Shown here: piece after piece, positions 1-11,200 of the stretch | Layout of the letters: every line of letters starts with the position of its first letter | Position numbering within the stretch: position 1 is the stretch's first letter | Assembly: GCA_039621445.1 (NCBI GenBank) | Contig: CP154954.1 | Coordinates: 62,888,046 to 62,952,045 of the forward strand | Direction: 5' to 3' | From: Euglena gracilis | Lineage: Eukaryota > Euglenida > Euglenophyceae > Euglenales | DNA length: 64,000 nucleotides | Notes under the pieces: generated by a model | The model's database searches: none | The model's input: only the letters and a program-made list of their open reading frames with translations | What the model was told of the DNA's origin: nothing | Translations under genes and position numbers: made by a program

Positions 1-1640
1 GATAGGAATCCCAGACGCCCTAAGGGTGGGAGTGGGGTGGACCCCAGGGCAGAACGGGAATCGGCCAAACAGCCAGGGTGGTGGGGGGGGGATCGACCAC
101 CCTCCACCTTTTCCTGTATTTTCGGAAGCACCAATTTTCAATCCCCAAAAAATTCTTCCCGGCACCTTCGGCGCCAGGTGGAAATCTGTGAAAAATGCTG
201 TGGTGGGTGGGGGGATCGACCCCCCCCCCACCAGTCCTTCCCGTTCTGCCCTGGCCGACCCCCCCACCCCCCATCCTGGGGGGGGGGGGATCTGACCACC
301 CCCACCTCCCGGGTGGATTGGCACTTGGGATCCGCCACCAAACCGCCCGGCCCAGAGACGTCGGCTTTGCCGTTGTTTCGGGCGCATTTGCACGCGTTGC
401 CGCTTCTTTGGGATCCCTCAGCGTCATTTCGCGCCCTTCCCCCCCGGGCATTGCGTTGGACTCCGCCGGCCGTTGAATTGGACGGCCAGCCGTGCCGTTC
501 CGTCCCCTGCCGGGGCTGCGTGTCCGGCGAGTGCTGCGTGTCTGGGGTCGCTCCCCGGATTTGCGGCCAATCCGGCCGGCCGTCTCCGCGCCCACCCCCG
601 CCCCACCACCTGCCCTGCCCTACCCTCCCCTGCCCGCGGTGGCTTTGGGACTGCGAGCCAGTGGGCACCCCGGCCCCACCCTGCCCGCCGCACCCATTCT
701 CCTCCCCCTTACCCTCTGTGGGGAGGGTTGAGGGAGCGGTCAGATCCCCCCAGTAAGACCAGCCCCCTCCCCGGGGCTGCATGGGAATCCCCGAAGCCCT
801 AAACTGATCAATTTTTTTCTTCTGGCGCTTTGCACCAAAATTTTTTAGCATTTTTGACATATTTTTGCCCCAAAAAGTCCCAACAAATAAGACCCCCCTG
901 GAGTTTCCAGCAACGGATCCAAAAAATCAGACCCGGGTCTTATTTGGGGTGGTGGGTGGGTGGGGGGGGGTGGGCCACCCCTCCACCAGGCCTTCGTATT
1001 TCTGAGGCGTCGTTTTAGGTCAAAATTTCCTTTGCATAGGGATCGACCCACCCCCCCCCCAACACTCCTCCCCCACCAGGCCTTCCCGCACAGCCCTGCC
1101 CCTCCCCTGGCCCGGGGGGGGGGGGTCCGGACCATAGATCACCTGTGTGACCCCTCCGGGGGGGGGGGGGGTTCGAGAGGGTGGGTGGTGAGACCCCGGG
1201 ATCCCCCCCCCAGGAGGCGGGGCCATAGGTCAGGCTTTTGCCCAGCCAAAGGCTGCACCAGAAAGCATTTTCGGCCGTGTGTGAGTGGGTGGGTGGTTTG
1301 CTCCCCCCTGGGGCGGAGGGGGTCATGGGAGGGTGGGTTTTCGAAAAAGTGGGTGGGTGGATTTGGGCCCGGGAAAAAAGTGCCCCCCCCCCCAGGGTCA
1401 CTAAGTGAATCTATGTTCCGGACCCCCCAGAACGCCAAAAATTTTATTTTTGGCCAGTTTTTTAAAAAAAAATTACAAAGTGCGATTTTGGGGCCTTCGC
1501 CGATTCGCCAAAAATTCGCGCTGTGCTTTTTGTATGGGGATGGGTCCCAATCCCCCCCCTCCCCGCTCATCTGATGCCTTGTGGGGTGTTGTCTCTGTGA
1601 ATTATTGAACCTGAAGCGGCAGATTCTCTTGGGTCTGCAA
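1..1640. repeat. G/C-tract repeat block
   Basis: No gene is seen here. The block holds long runs of G and C inside a recurring unit (for example around 25-300 and 960-1140). Close relatives of the unit occur near 26560-26900, 28030-28130, 31990-32110 and 33990-34080. The open frames on both strands are Pro/Gly/Trp-rich translations of the tracts and have no recognisable domain. The left edge of the block lies outside the window. Confidence 0.7.
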
Positions 1641-1732
1641 GCCAAATCCCTGGATGAAACATTTCCCTATTTACACCACTCCATTTTTTGCACAAATTGT
1701 CTTGTGTTTGCTTTTGGCGTTTTATAAGAAAA

Positions 1733-1851
1733 ACCAACTACAAAGAGAGGAGGATTGGAAGGGTGTCTGGAACACCTTGGCAGCAGCCCAGGCCACCGCG
1801 CTGCCGTTTATTTATCTGGCCCACTATTACGCTCTGCAGCTCTCACCCTGA
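1733..1851 (+). CDS. possible terminal exon, unassigned
   Basis: A short open frame ends in a TGA at about 1849-1851 and reads like ordinary protein (WNTLAAAQATALPFIYLAHY). An AG acceptor may lie near 1743. No family is recognised and no partner exon was found upstream in the window. It may be the last exon of a gene that starts outside, or chance. Confidence 0.2.
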
Positions 1852-2271
1852 CATGAGCGTGTCTTCTTTGGCTGCGTTTTTATGCTCAGAGATTCTCTTG
1901 CAGTGGTTTGCTTCCTTGAAATAATGTTACTCCTTTTCTTGGTCTTTCCATTTTAGAATGCTGTTGATAACTGTAATCCAGGACCCACAGGCACTGTTGA
2001 CGAAATGAAGATCTGGGGACTGGAAGGCAACAGAGGCAACAGGCAACTTTTTTTCAATAAAAAAAATCAATGGAAGATTTCAGCCCTTGTTCTCTTTTTG
2101 TCCAATGTTTGAGCGTTTTTTCCCTGTCCCTGCGTCATTTGTTTAATTTTCATGCTTTTTTTTGTTAGAATGCTGCTGGCTGGAAAATAATTGCTGGACC
2201 CTCCTGTGGTCAGCGAAAGCGACCCAGTAACCTGCATCTGAAGATGCACAAGGAAAGGGAATGAAAGTAAA

Positions 2272-2984
2272 CAGGGGCAGGGGGATATTCCAGTCCGGAA
2301 TAAACCGGAATAAACCGGAATAGCGAAAACCGGAATAAACCGGAATAAACCGGAATAACCGGAATAAAAGTGCCAGCCAATGGCATGAAAATTCTGCAAG
2401 ACACAAAGGCAATGAAGGTGAAGTTTGATGTGTTTTCATGTTTTCCTCAGTCAGTCTCATGTCAGAGGGTGGACCACCAATGAAGAAGGTAATATTTTTC
2501 GAAGGAGTGGTGAATTAGACGAAATGTGCAAATGCAATGACGTTTAAGGTTCCGTGGCACTATCTCACACAGTCAAGTTTCAGGGTGTTGCTTCAGGTAA
2601 GTACACCTCACCAAATCGTTCAGTCAATATCTTAAGTTAATGAGACAGCCTTTGCAGTATTCAAAACACACCGGTCTTAGGCGGCCGAATTCATTCACAT
2701 TTAAGGGTTTTTTTTGAAATGGGCGGATTTGCGCAAATTTACAATTTTTGCAAAATTTCTGGAACCCTGTACCCTGACACACGGAAAACAGTATATGATA
2801 TAGTATAAGTGCGAGATGTGCCGCCTAAGCAATTGTATTTCAAAAAAATCCTAAGTCCATTCAGACAGAAATTGACAGGAATAAACCGGAATAAATTCCA
2901 GAATAAACCGGAATAATCCGGAATAAAGCGGAATAAAACCCCGGAATAAAATTTTCGGCCGACCGGAATATCTCCCTGCCCCTG
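2272..2984. mobile_element. hAT-like element with subterminal CCGGAATAAA repeats
   Basis: The ends are inverted repeats: CAGGGGCAGGGGGATATTCC at the left, and CAGGGGCAGGGAGATATTCC when the right end is read on the minus strand. The element is bounded directly by AAGTAAA at 2265-2271 and 2985-2991, a target duplication of 7 or, with drift, 8 bases. Just inside each end are clusters of a roughly 10-bp unit, CCGGAATAAA, at 2296-2368 and 2877-2970. Subterminal clusters like these are typical transposase-binding arrays in hAT elements. The 500-bp centre has no convincing transposase, so it is probably non-autonomous. Confidence 0.75.
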
Positions 2985-3460
2985 AAGTAAAGCAGCAGAC
3001 CTCTACAGCATGCAAAAAAAAGAAGTCAAGGGATTCTCGAAGCAAAGTGTGCTTGCCTTTCGGCCAGGGGAAGCCAAAAAGTGCTGCACTGATTCCGAGG
3101 CATCTCTGGGTGGTTTGGGAACCTGTGGGTGGGTTGCACTCCCCCTGCTGGAAGTTGGAAGGAGCCCCTGTTTGGTCCTGCCCCTTATCCCGGGGTCTTA
3201 ATTTGATGAATCGAGAAACGGAGTGTTTTTCCTTCTGCACCGAAGACATTTTTCCTTGCGAAGGTTTATGATGGGGGCGGCTTCATTTTGGGTTATTTTG
3301 GGCCAGCCTTGGTCAGTTTGGTCATTCTTGTACTATGTTGGCATTCCTGGGCTGTGGTCCACCTTTTTTAGGCCTCTTTGGGTTGAAAGTGGACCAAGCT
3401 TAAATGGCCCTAAACTGCCTTATTGTGTCCTGAAGAGAGAGAAAAAAACCAACTCCAGGC

Positions 3461-3707
3461 CAGGGGTTTTTTTAGTCGTGGACCCGGGGGGGGGGGGTTC
3501 CGGCCGAGCCCCCCCCCCCCCCGGGGGGGTCCCCCAGGGGTGGAGTGGAATGTATTTTTTGGCGCCGCGCCGAAGACACCGAATTTTTTTGAAAAGTGCT
3601 ATTTTTGGAATTTTTCGCGATTTTTGAGTGGGTCCCACAGGACCCCCGGCCCCCCCCCAGGGGGTGGGTGGGTGGGGGGGACCCCCTCCCCCCCCCCGGT
3701 CTTCCTG
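3461..3707. mobile_element. hAT-like miniature element, CAGG ends
   Basis: It starts CAGGGGTTTTTTTAGTC and ends with the complement of CAGGAAGACC. It is flanked by a perfect 8-bp repeat, CTCCAGGC, at 3453-3460 and 3708-3715. The interior is G/C tracts around an AT-rich core. Its left end matches the element at 32690-32820, so the two belong to one family. A solo right end of the same family (GGTCTTAAAAAAAACCCCTG) lies at 4294-4313; its left end was not resolved. Confidence 0.75.
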
Positions 3708-4320
3708 CTCCAGGCCCAAAGTGGTTGAAAACGGTTCCAATTTTGTAGCAAAATTTTCCGAAGTGGTGCAATACGGCCCAAAAAGGTGCTGAAACCCAAA
3801 AAAAGCAAAGCAAATTAAGTTATTGTCCCCCAAGATTTGAAATTTGAGCCCAAATAAGAAATTTTCGTCCAAAATTGGGAATTTGCGGGGTGGTGTCAGG
3901 GCCACCTTTGAATCCACCACCCAGATTTGCCAACAAACCAAAAAACCTCTAAATTTCGCTTTCACTCTCGAGTTAATGGATCTTATCACATAATAAAAAT
4001 TGAGAATTTCGGCATTCATTGTCACACAGATTTTGGGAATGCTCACACGCGGTTTAGAATATCCCACCAAATAGAAATATGTCAACTCATGTTGACATAT
4101 TTGACATAGGGGCTGGTGGGTATATCTTTTTTGGCGCCGAAAATTTTGAAAAATGTGTTATTTTTGGCATTTTTGGCCATTTTCGGGCAAAAGTGGGTGG
4201 GTCCCCTGGGACCCCCCCCCTCCCCCAGGGGCCCCACCCCAGGGGGTGGGTGGGTGGGTGGGTGCTGACCCCCTCCCCCCCTCCCCCCCCCCGGTCTTAA
4301 AAAAAACCCCTGCGTTCGAC

Positions 4321-4518
4321 CCCCCCTTGCCCCCTTGTCGTACGACCACCCCTCATTTTTTTAACACCAAATTTTAACACCACCTTACCTACGACCGCCC
4401 CCTCATTTACGACCACCCCCCCGGTCGCAGGTTGCAGGTTATGGGGGTGTTACGACCCCCCCCCCTGGTCGCAGGTTGAAGGAACCCGGTCGTACGACAA
4501 GGGGGGGGGGGGGCGGGT
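4321..4518. repeat. inverted-repeat element, CCCCCTTGTCGTACGACC ends
   Basis: The two ends are inverted copies of CCCCCTTGTCGTACGACC, with poly-C/poly-G outermost. A second family member lies at 40092-40212. Target duplications could not be fixed because both ends run into homopolymer. No coding sequence is seen. Confidence 0.6.
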
Positions 4519-4578
4519 AGTTAGGAATATGCTGCCAACCAAATGAAGGATTTGCCAATTTAAGTCAGGGGCCATCCA

Positions 4579-5091
4579 CAGGGTTGTATGGGAAACTCCG
4601 CAGACATGAGGTAGGTGGTAGGGGGGGGTCCCCCACCCCCCTCCCTCTCAGGGGGGTAAGGTGGTGGGACCCCCACCCCCCCCCAGTTTCGGAAGGGGGG
4701 TCCCCCACCCCCCCTCTGCGGGGGCAAAAAAAAGAAGATACACACCCGGCGCTTCACGCCGGGTGTGTATCTTGAGGCTCAATAAGAAATTTTGGCAACT
4801 TGTTCGATAAAATGGTCGTAACTCAGGTTAGGCGGGGAGTTGTGGGGAAATAAAAATACTGTTAGATGGGGCATTTTAAAGGCTTCAATTTTGGTCTCTG
4901 GACATTTCCTTTGATTCCCCACCATTTTTGGAAATTTCAGAAGAATTGATTTTTTTGACCCCAAAAAGGGCCGGAATTTTGCACTCAACGGCGAGAAGTT
5001 CGGCGACCGAAGACTGGACCCCCACCCCCCTCCCCCTAGTTTTGGAGGGGGTCCCCCCGCCCCCCCCCTCCGAGATTCTCATGCAAGCGTG
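4579..5091. mobile_element. hAT-like element with 8-bp target duplication
   Basis: The left end CAGGGTTGTATGGGAAACTC pairs with the minus-strand right end CACGCTTGCATGAGAATCTC. The flanking direct repeat is GCCATCCA at 4571-4578 and 5092-5099. Inside are G/C tracts, a strong hairpin (4735-4773) and one copy of the repeat module found at 5440-6180 and 54590-54960. Confidence 0.75.
4735..4773. repeat. perfect 17-bp-arm hairpin
   Basis: The arms AAGATACACACCCGGCG and their exact reverse complement flank the loop CTTCA. It sits in the middle of the element at 4579-5091. The same GGCGC/GCGCC core recurs in other elements of the window. Confidence 0.85.
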
Positions 5092-5242
5092 GCCATCCAC
5101 AGGGGATTGCGCTGTTGGATCAGATCCTGTCACTCAAAAGTCCTCTGCTCGCCTTTTGGCATCTTCTTTCCTTTCCTCCCAATTGATTGCCAGTTGTTCC
5201 GATTTCCGCCCTTTTTTCCCTGAATGTGTGTGTGTCCCTCTT

Positions 5243-5250
5243 CCAGTCTG
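5243..5250 (+). promoter_or_regulatory. probable trans-splice acceptor of the ankyrin gene
   Basis: A CCAG acceptor lies four bases before the first ATG (5251), after a pyrimidine-rich stretch. With no convincing coding exon upstream, spliced-leader addition is the simplest reading. An ordinary 5' UTR intron is the alternative. Confidence 0.4.
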
Positions 5251-8200
5251 ATGCTGTCATGCATCAATGAGCCAGCCTTTCTGGATTTGAGCTACGACCA
5301 GTGCTTGGTCGCCTCCGTGACTGCTGGCCGCGCACACATTGTGGAGGTTTGCTGTTTGCTGATTCTCAACATTTGAGTGCTTGTATTGCTGGATTGCGCA
5401 AAAAAAAATTCGATTTTTTCGACTTTTTTGGCCGAAAACAGCTAAGTCGAACAATGGAAAAAGTGTACAAAATGGCCTAAAATGGCCTAAATTGGCCGAA
5501 AAACGGCCATATCTTGGGCTAGGCGGGGAGTTGTGGGGAAACCAAAATCCCAGTAGATAGAGCGTTCCAAGGGCTTCAATTTAGGTCTCCGGACATTTTT
5601 TTTCAGTCGCGAGCGACTGGATTTCTAGTTTCCGAATCACCTGGGTTTGACCCCCAACTCCCCGCCAGGCCCGAGTTATTCACGCGCGAAGGGGTCCAAA
5701 CTCGGTAGGATTTACCCGCCCCCCTGGATAAGCCCCCCCCCCTTTGGACTCTGCCATTTCGGCCAAAAAATGTCAATTTTCAAAATATCTCCAAAATGAA
5801 GCCAAATGAAAGGAAATGTCCGAAGACCTAATTTGAAGCCCTTGGAACGCCCCATCTACCGGTATTTTGATTTCCCCGCAACTCCCCGCCTAGCCCGAGA
5901 TACGGCCGTTTTCGGCGCAGACGGCCGTTTTGTACACTTTTCCCTCTGTTCGACTTAGACGTTTTCGGGGGGTGGGGGGTCAAAAAATCGATGTTTTCAA
6001 AATTTCTCGAAAATGATGAAAAATCAAAGGAAATGTCCGGAGACCTAAATTGAAGCCCTTGGAACGCTCTATCTACTGGGATTTTGGTTTCCCCGCAACT
6101 CCCCGCCCAGCCCGAGATACGGGCGTTTTTTGGCCAATTTGGGCCGTTTCAGGCCATTTTGTACACTTTTCCCTCTGTTCGACTTAGCCGTTTTCGGCCA
6201 AAAAAGTCGAAAAAATCGCAAAAAAATTTTTTGCCCGAAACGATGTTTTTTGGCCTCCCGGACCCGGAAAAACTTGTTTTGAGCCGAAAACGAGCGTTTT
6301 TCGACCCGCCAGCGCCCCGTTTTGGGCCGCCGACCCATTGACTTTGGGTCAAAACCGGGTCGAAAAAGTCGAAAAAGTCGAAAAAATCGAAAAAAAAAAT
6401 TTTGCCCGAAACGATGTTTTTTGGCCTCCCGGACCCAGAAAAACTGTTTTTGAGCCGAAACCGAACGTTTTTCGACCCGCCAGCGCCCCGTTTTGAGCCG
6501 CCGACCCATTGACTTTGGGTCAAAACCGGGTCGAAAAAGTCGAAAAAAATCGAGAGAAAAAAATTTTGCCCGAAACGATGTTTTTTGGCCTCCCGGACCC
6601 GGAAAAACTGTTTTTGAGCCGAAAACGAGCGTTTTTCGACCCACCAGCGCCCCGTTTTGGGCCGCCGACCCATTGACTCTGGGTCAAAACCGGGTCAAAA
6701 AAGTCGAAAAAAATCGAAAAAAATTTTTTGCCCGAAACGATGTTTTTTGGCCTCCCGGACCCAGAAAAACTGTTTTTGAGCCGAAAACGAGCGTTTTTCG
6801 ACCCGCCAGCGCCCCGTTTTGGGCCGCCGACCCATTGACTCTGGGTCAAAACCGGGTCAAAAAAGTCGAAAAAAATCGAAAAAATTTTTTTGCCCGAAAC
6901 GATGTTTTTTGGCCTTCCGCACCCGGGAAAACAAAAAAAAAAAAAAAGAAAAAAATTGTTTTTGAGCGAAAGCCCCGAACGTTTTTCGACCCGCCAGCGC
7001 CCCGTTTTGGGCCGCCGACCCATTGACTTTGGGTCAAAACCGGGTCGAAAAAGTCGAAAAAAATCGAAAAAAATTTTTTGACCAAAACAATGTTTTTGGG
7101 CCTCCCGGACCCGGAAAAACTGTTTTCGAGCCGAAAATGAGCGTTTTTCGACCCACCGGCGCCCTGTTTCTGGCACAAAACCCATGGATTTCAGGCAAAA
7201 GAGCTCCATGGAGTGGGCCGGTATGTATGGAGGGGTCAATGAAGGGGTGGGTGCGCGCTTATTAAGAGCTCAGCACTATTCAAAACCTGGTCCGACCCCC
7301 CCCCCTCAAGGCTTCCCATCCATCCCTGGTGGACCCCCACTCCGACAGCGAAGCAGGCACTCGCCCCACGTGTCCACCCATGTCGCAGTCTTTGTTGCTG
7401 GAGGGCGCCTGCCCCAACACGCGAGATTTGAATGGGGACACCTGCCTCTACATCGCTGCGGAGCTGGGTATTTTCACTTGTTCCGTGTGAGGGACACAGA
7501 TGAGAGGGATGGGCCAGCTCAGCCCAAGTGGGCTGGGTCGGGATTGTTGGTAGAAGCGCCGACAATTTCCAGGAAAGGGGGTCCGAAATGGTCATGGCCA
7601 AGGATTCCCCCACATTCAGCTAGAGATCTGTAAAGTTGTTGTAACCTCGGGGCTGGTGGAGGGAGGGGCAGGGTATCAAGTGAGTGTTGGCTTTGTATAG
7701 GGGTTTGCGCCTTGTAGTAGAAAACTGATGTTTTTATCGTTTATGTGTGCACGCGTGTGTATTTGTCAAATCTGTTGGGGAAAAAAATTACCAAAGACGT
7801 GATTGTTCGCATTGGGATTTTTCCCCAAGGTTATCCACCCATCCATCTTTTCTATCATGTCATTTAATCACAGATGAAGAAAAATAATAATTAATATCTG
7901 TATCATTCCTTATCATCGTCATTGTCAAATTTATTTATCACCCTCATCATCAACGTCATTTATCAATGACCGTGGGATTTTTATCATCGATGGTCAGTCT
8001 ATTCATCATCTTCTTCTTATGATTATAATTATAAGTATGATCATTGATTTTGCATCATTGTGCATTATCGTTTCTCGCCTGAAGTCCAACGCACGCAGGG
8101 TTTCTGAGCGTGGCGTGCGAACTCCTGAAGTTTGGGGCCGAGGTGGATGCCCGCAGTGGCCCCAGCCGCAACACCCCCCTGGTGTGCACTGACAAACCAC

Positions 8201-11200
8201 GCATATGCCGGATGTGTGCGATTTTTGAGAACAAACGGGAGAGGAACTCGGCGGTAAACCTCAGTTTTGTGAAACCAACAGCGGGAAATGCCGGCTCTGC
8301 AACACTCAAGCACACGCATATTCCGTTCGCAGCACGCGGCGTGTTGGGCGGGCCACGCGCCGGTCGCGGCGTACCTCATCGACTGCGGGGCGGAGGTGGA
8401 CGCCCGCAACGCGGCGCAGCAGACGCCCCTCCACGTCGCGTGCGCCACCGGCTGGCCGCTGCTCGTCCAGTTCCTCATCGGCCGCGGGGCGGACATCCGC
8501 AGCCTGGACGGGTGAGTGTGCGACGATGCGGAGATGCCAGTGGGGTGGCTGGAGTAGCTTTCCAGGGCCGACAAACAGGGCATCGCTTAGGCCACCCCAT
8601 TGTGGATGTCCAACAACCCAGACTGGGCCCCCAGGAAGGGTGAAGGGTGCCTGAAGGGCGGCTCGATAGCCATTTTTGCCTTCAAAGGTGCAATAATGCG
8701 CCAATTATGGGCTGCTCAGCTCAAAATTGATCGACTGATATCTGGAATAGTTCGCTAGACATCTGGGCATCTTTTTCGTGGTTTCGATTTTTTGGCACCC
8801 AGTTCGATTCCCGCTCGGGCCCAGTTTCAGTTGGGACCCCCCACAGGAATGAGAGGGAGACCAGTCCAAATTGTCCAGCCTTTAATATGGACCTCCCCAG
8901 GGTCATTAAGCACTCTGTTGACGAACAAATGCTGGGTTCTAAAAAAAAATGTTTTCCTCTGTTAAGTTCACCCCTGGTCAACAACGGCAAAGAAAAAGTG
9001 TGTGTAGTTTATCTATAGAGTGGAGGGGGGGGGATTAGGGGCACCAATTTTTGCAATGCCTCATTTTCTGAGAGTTTTTGGCCCAAAACCCACCAAAGGG
9101 GCGTGCATGGGTGGGTTTTCAAAAATGGGTTGGTGGGTTGAGCCCGAGGAAAGGTGCCCACCCCCTAAGGGTTACAAAGTTCACCTCTGGTGAATCCCCC
9201 CTGTGGGAATCTCCCCCCGACCCCCATTTATTTTGGACCCTCATGACCAAAAAGGCCTTTTTGAGGGTTCTGGGGAGGGGTTCACCTCAAAAATTTCGGG
9301 GAAAATTCTGAAACCCTCCGCTTTGTTGCTTTTTTGGGGCGCCAGCTTTCAGCTCGGGAGCCGTAGGTAGGATCCCCCCTGGGGGGGGGGGGGCAGCCAG
9401 CACCTTTTTCCAGCCAGCTGGCTGGACCTGGGGTCTTTAATAAATTACCCGGTCGTTGTCCATAATCCCTTTGGAGGATTTGGGTGTGGTTGCCTGACGG
9501 AAGACCTTCTCTCTTGTGCTGCAGGGCGGGGCAGACCCCCATCGACGTTGCCAACGTGGCCCGCCTGCCCCCCGACGCCGAGAGCAACATCGGTGTCTTT
9601 TCCTCCCCTGGTTGTCCGGATCTATTCCCATCACATTTTTCTTGTGTACCCTCCAGGGATTTTTTAAATTTTGGGCCCCGGGGGAGAGGGTGGGCCTTTA
9701 CCCCCCCCATGAAAAACATTGTCTTTTCCCCGGTGTGAGTTTGGCTATAAATTGCTCCAAAAGAAAATATCAAAAATGGCAGTCAAATTTTCAACAGCTG
9801 AAGTGATGAAGAGACAGAACAGGACGTGTTAAGCTATGATTTTTCACCTCAATGCAATTTTGGGGCAATGTGTATCATCTTGATTGCTTGCTGTTGAGGT
9901 ATGATCATTATACTCAGTCCGTTGTAGAGCTCTGCTGTGTGTTTGGTACACCGTGCTTCAATTTTTACAATGTACCTTTAAAGCTCTCCAACCAGTCACA
10001 GTAAACTCTGAGAAATCAAGGGGGCAGAAATAAGACCCTGGAAAGAAGAATCCTAAGAACAAAAATCATTTCTTAAAAATCTTTCCACTGTTTTGTGTGC
10101 TTTCAAGACAACCAAGCAAACGACAGTAAGTGTGATGGTAACTGATCTCAACAACATGTCCATATTATTGACATGAGCAACGTGCCTACCCTTTGCACCT
10201 GTCCTCTGGCTCAACCGATGCGAATGAGATTTTTGCACCCGCGAGGTTCCACCTGACCCCCCCCCAATTCAGGGCTGCTGCCAATTTCAGACCGTCAACT
10301 GCGATCGCTGTTCCAGAAATTGGAGCCTGACCCATCCGGGTTTGCAAGCCGGGAAAAGGCACGCCTTGTGCTGTTCATTGTCGTTACCAAACAGCCTTAC
10401 CAAAAACCACTGTGGAGTTCCCATTACCCTCAGCAGGTGAGAGTCATTGGCGTTCTTCTGTGTTTTTCTTTGTTTTGTGTGCTTGTTTAGTGTATTATTT
10501 GGTTTGAGGTGCTCCCCCTTCCCATTCCCCATGAAACAGGGACCCTTGCCACATGATGTGCTCAAAACGGCACTGCTGCAACATGTAATTCCCAGGTAGG
10601 GTATTAAGCAGGGGGGGGAGAAAATTGCACCGTGCAATTTTTGCAATTTTGTGCAATTAATTGCACATGGCCCAGCACATTCTGTTTTGGAAAATGTCAG
10701 TTTTTGATGCAATTGAGAACTTACCTTTTTTTTTTTTGCTGGGAAATTGATGTGCGTACTGAAAATTTCCGTTCAAAGGCTGTTTATTGTTGGTTTACTC
10801 AATGTTCAAGCCCAATCGGCCAATTGGCAAAGGACCAATGGGCGTTCTCTACAAACAGGTTCGTATTTTGTGCCTTGGTAATTTCAAAGTATGAAATGTT
10901 GTGTCTTCCGCTCAGGCTTTTGCTTAAGGGATTGCAGTACCCCCTGGAGGGGGGGGGCTGGACTGCAGCTAGTCCAAATTTGGCTAGTGGAATTTCTAGC
11001 AAACCCCCCGGGGGGGGGGGGTCTGCTACCAGGGCTAGCTAGTGGAAAAAAATTTTCCAGTGACCGGCCCGAAGCGCCGGAAATTTTTTGGGGACGCCCA
11101 AAAATGGCCCAAAATGCCCGTTTTTGGCCATTTTTGGGAATTTTTGGAACAAAATCAGCCCAAAACCTGTTAAAAACCTCATTTCCACCTCGACGCACAG

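Noticed and set aside
2459-2488. Possible first exon (ATG, MSEGGPPMKK, GTAATA donor)
   Set aside because: It lies inside the hAT-like element at 2272-2984 and does not join the ankyrin exon in phase.
6069-7239. Overlapping 170-240 residue frames with repeated FDFFDPVLTQSQWVGG-like units
   Set aside because: They follow the 163-bp tandem DNA repeat on both strands and lie in an intron; no codon bias distinct from the repeat.
8065-8704. Minus-strand frames of 130-170 residues
   Set aside because: They are antisense to ankyrin exons 3 and 4, which are well supported by repeat motifs and phase.
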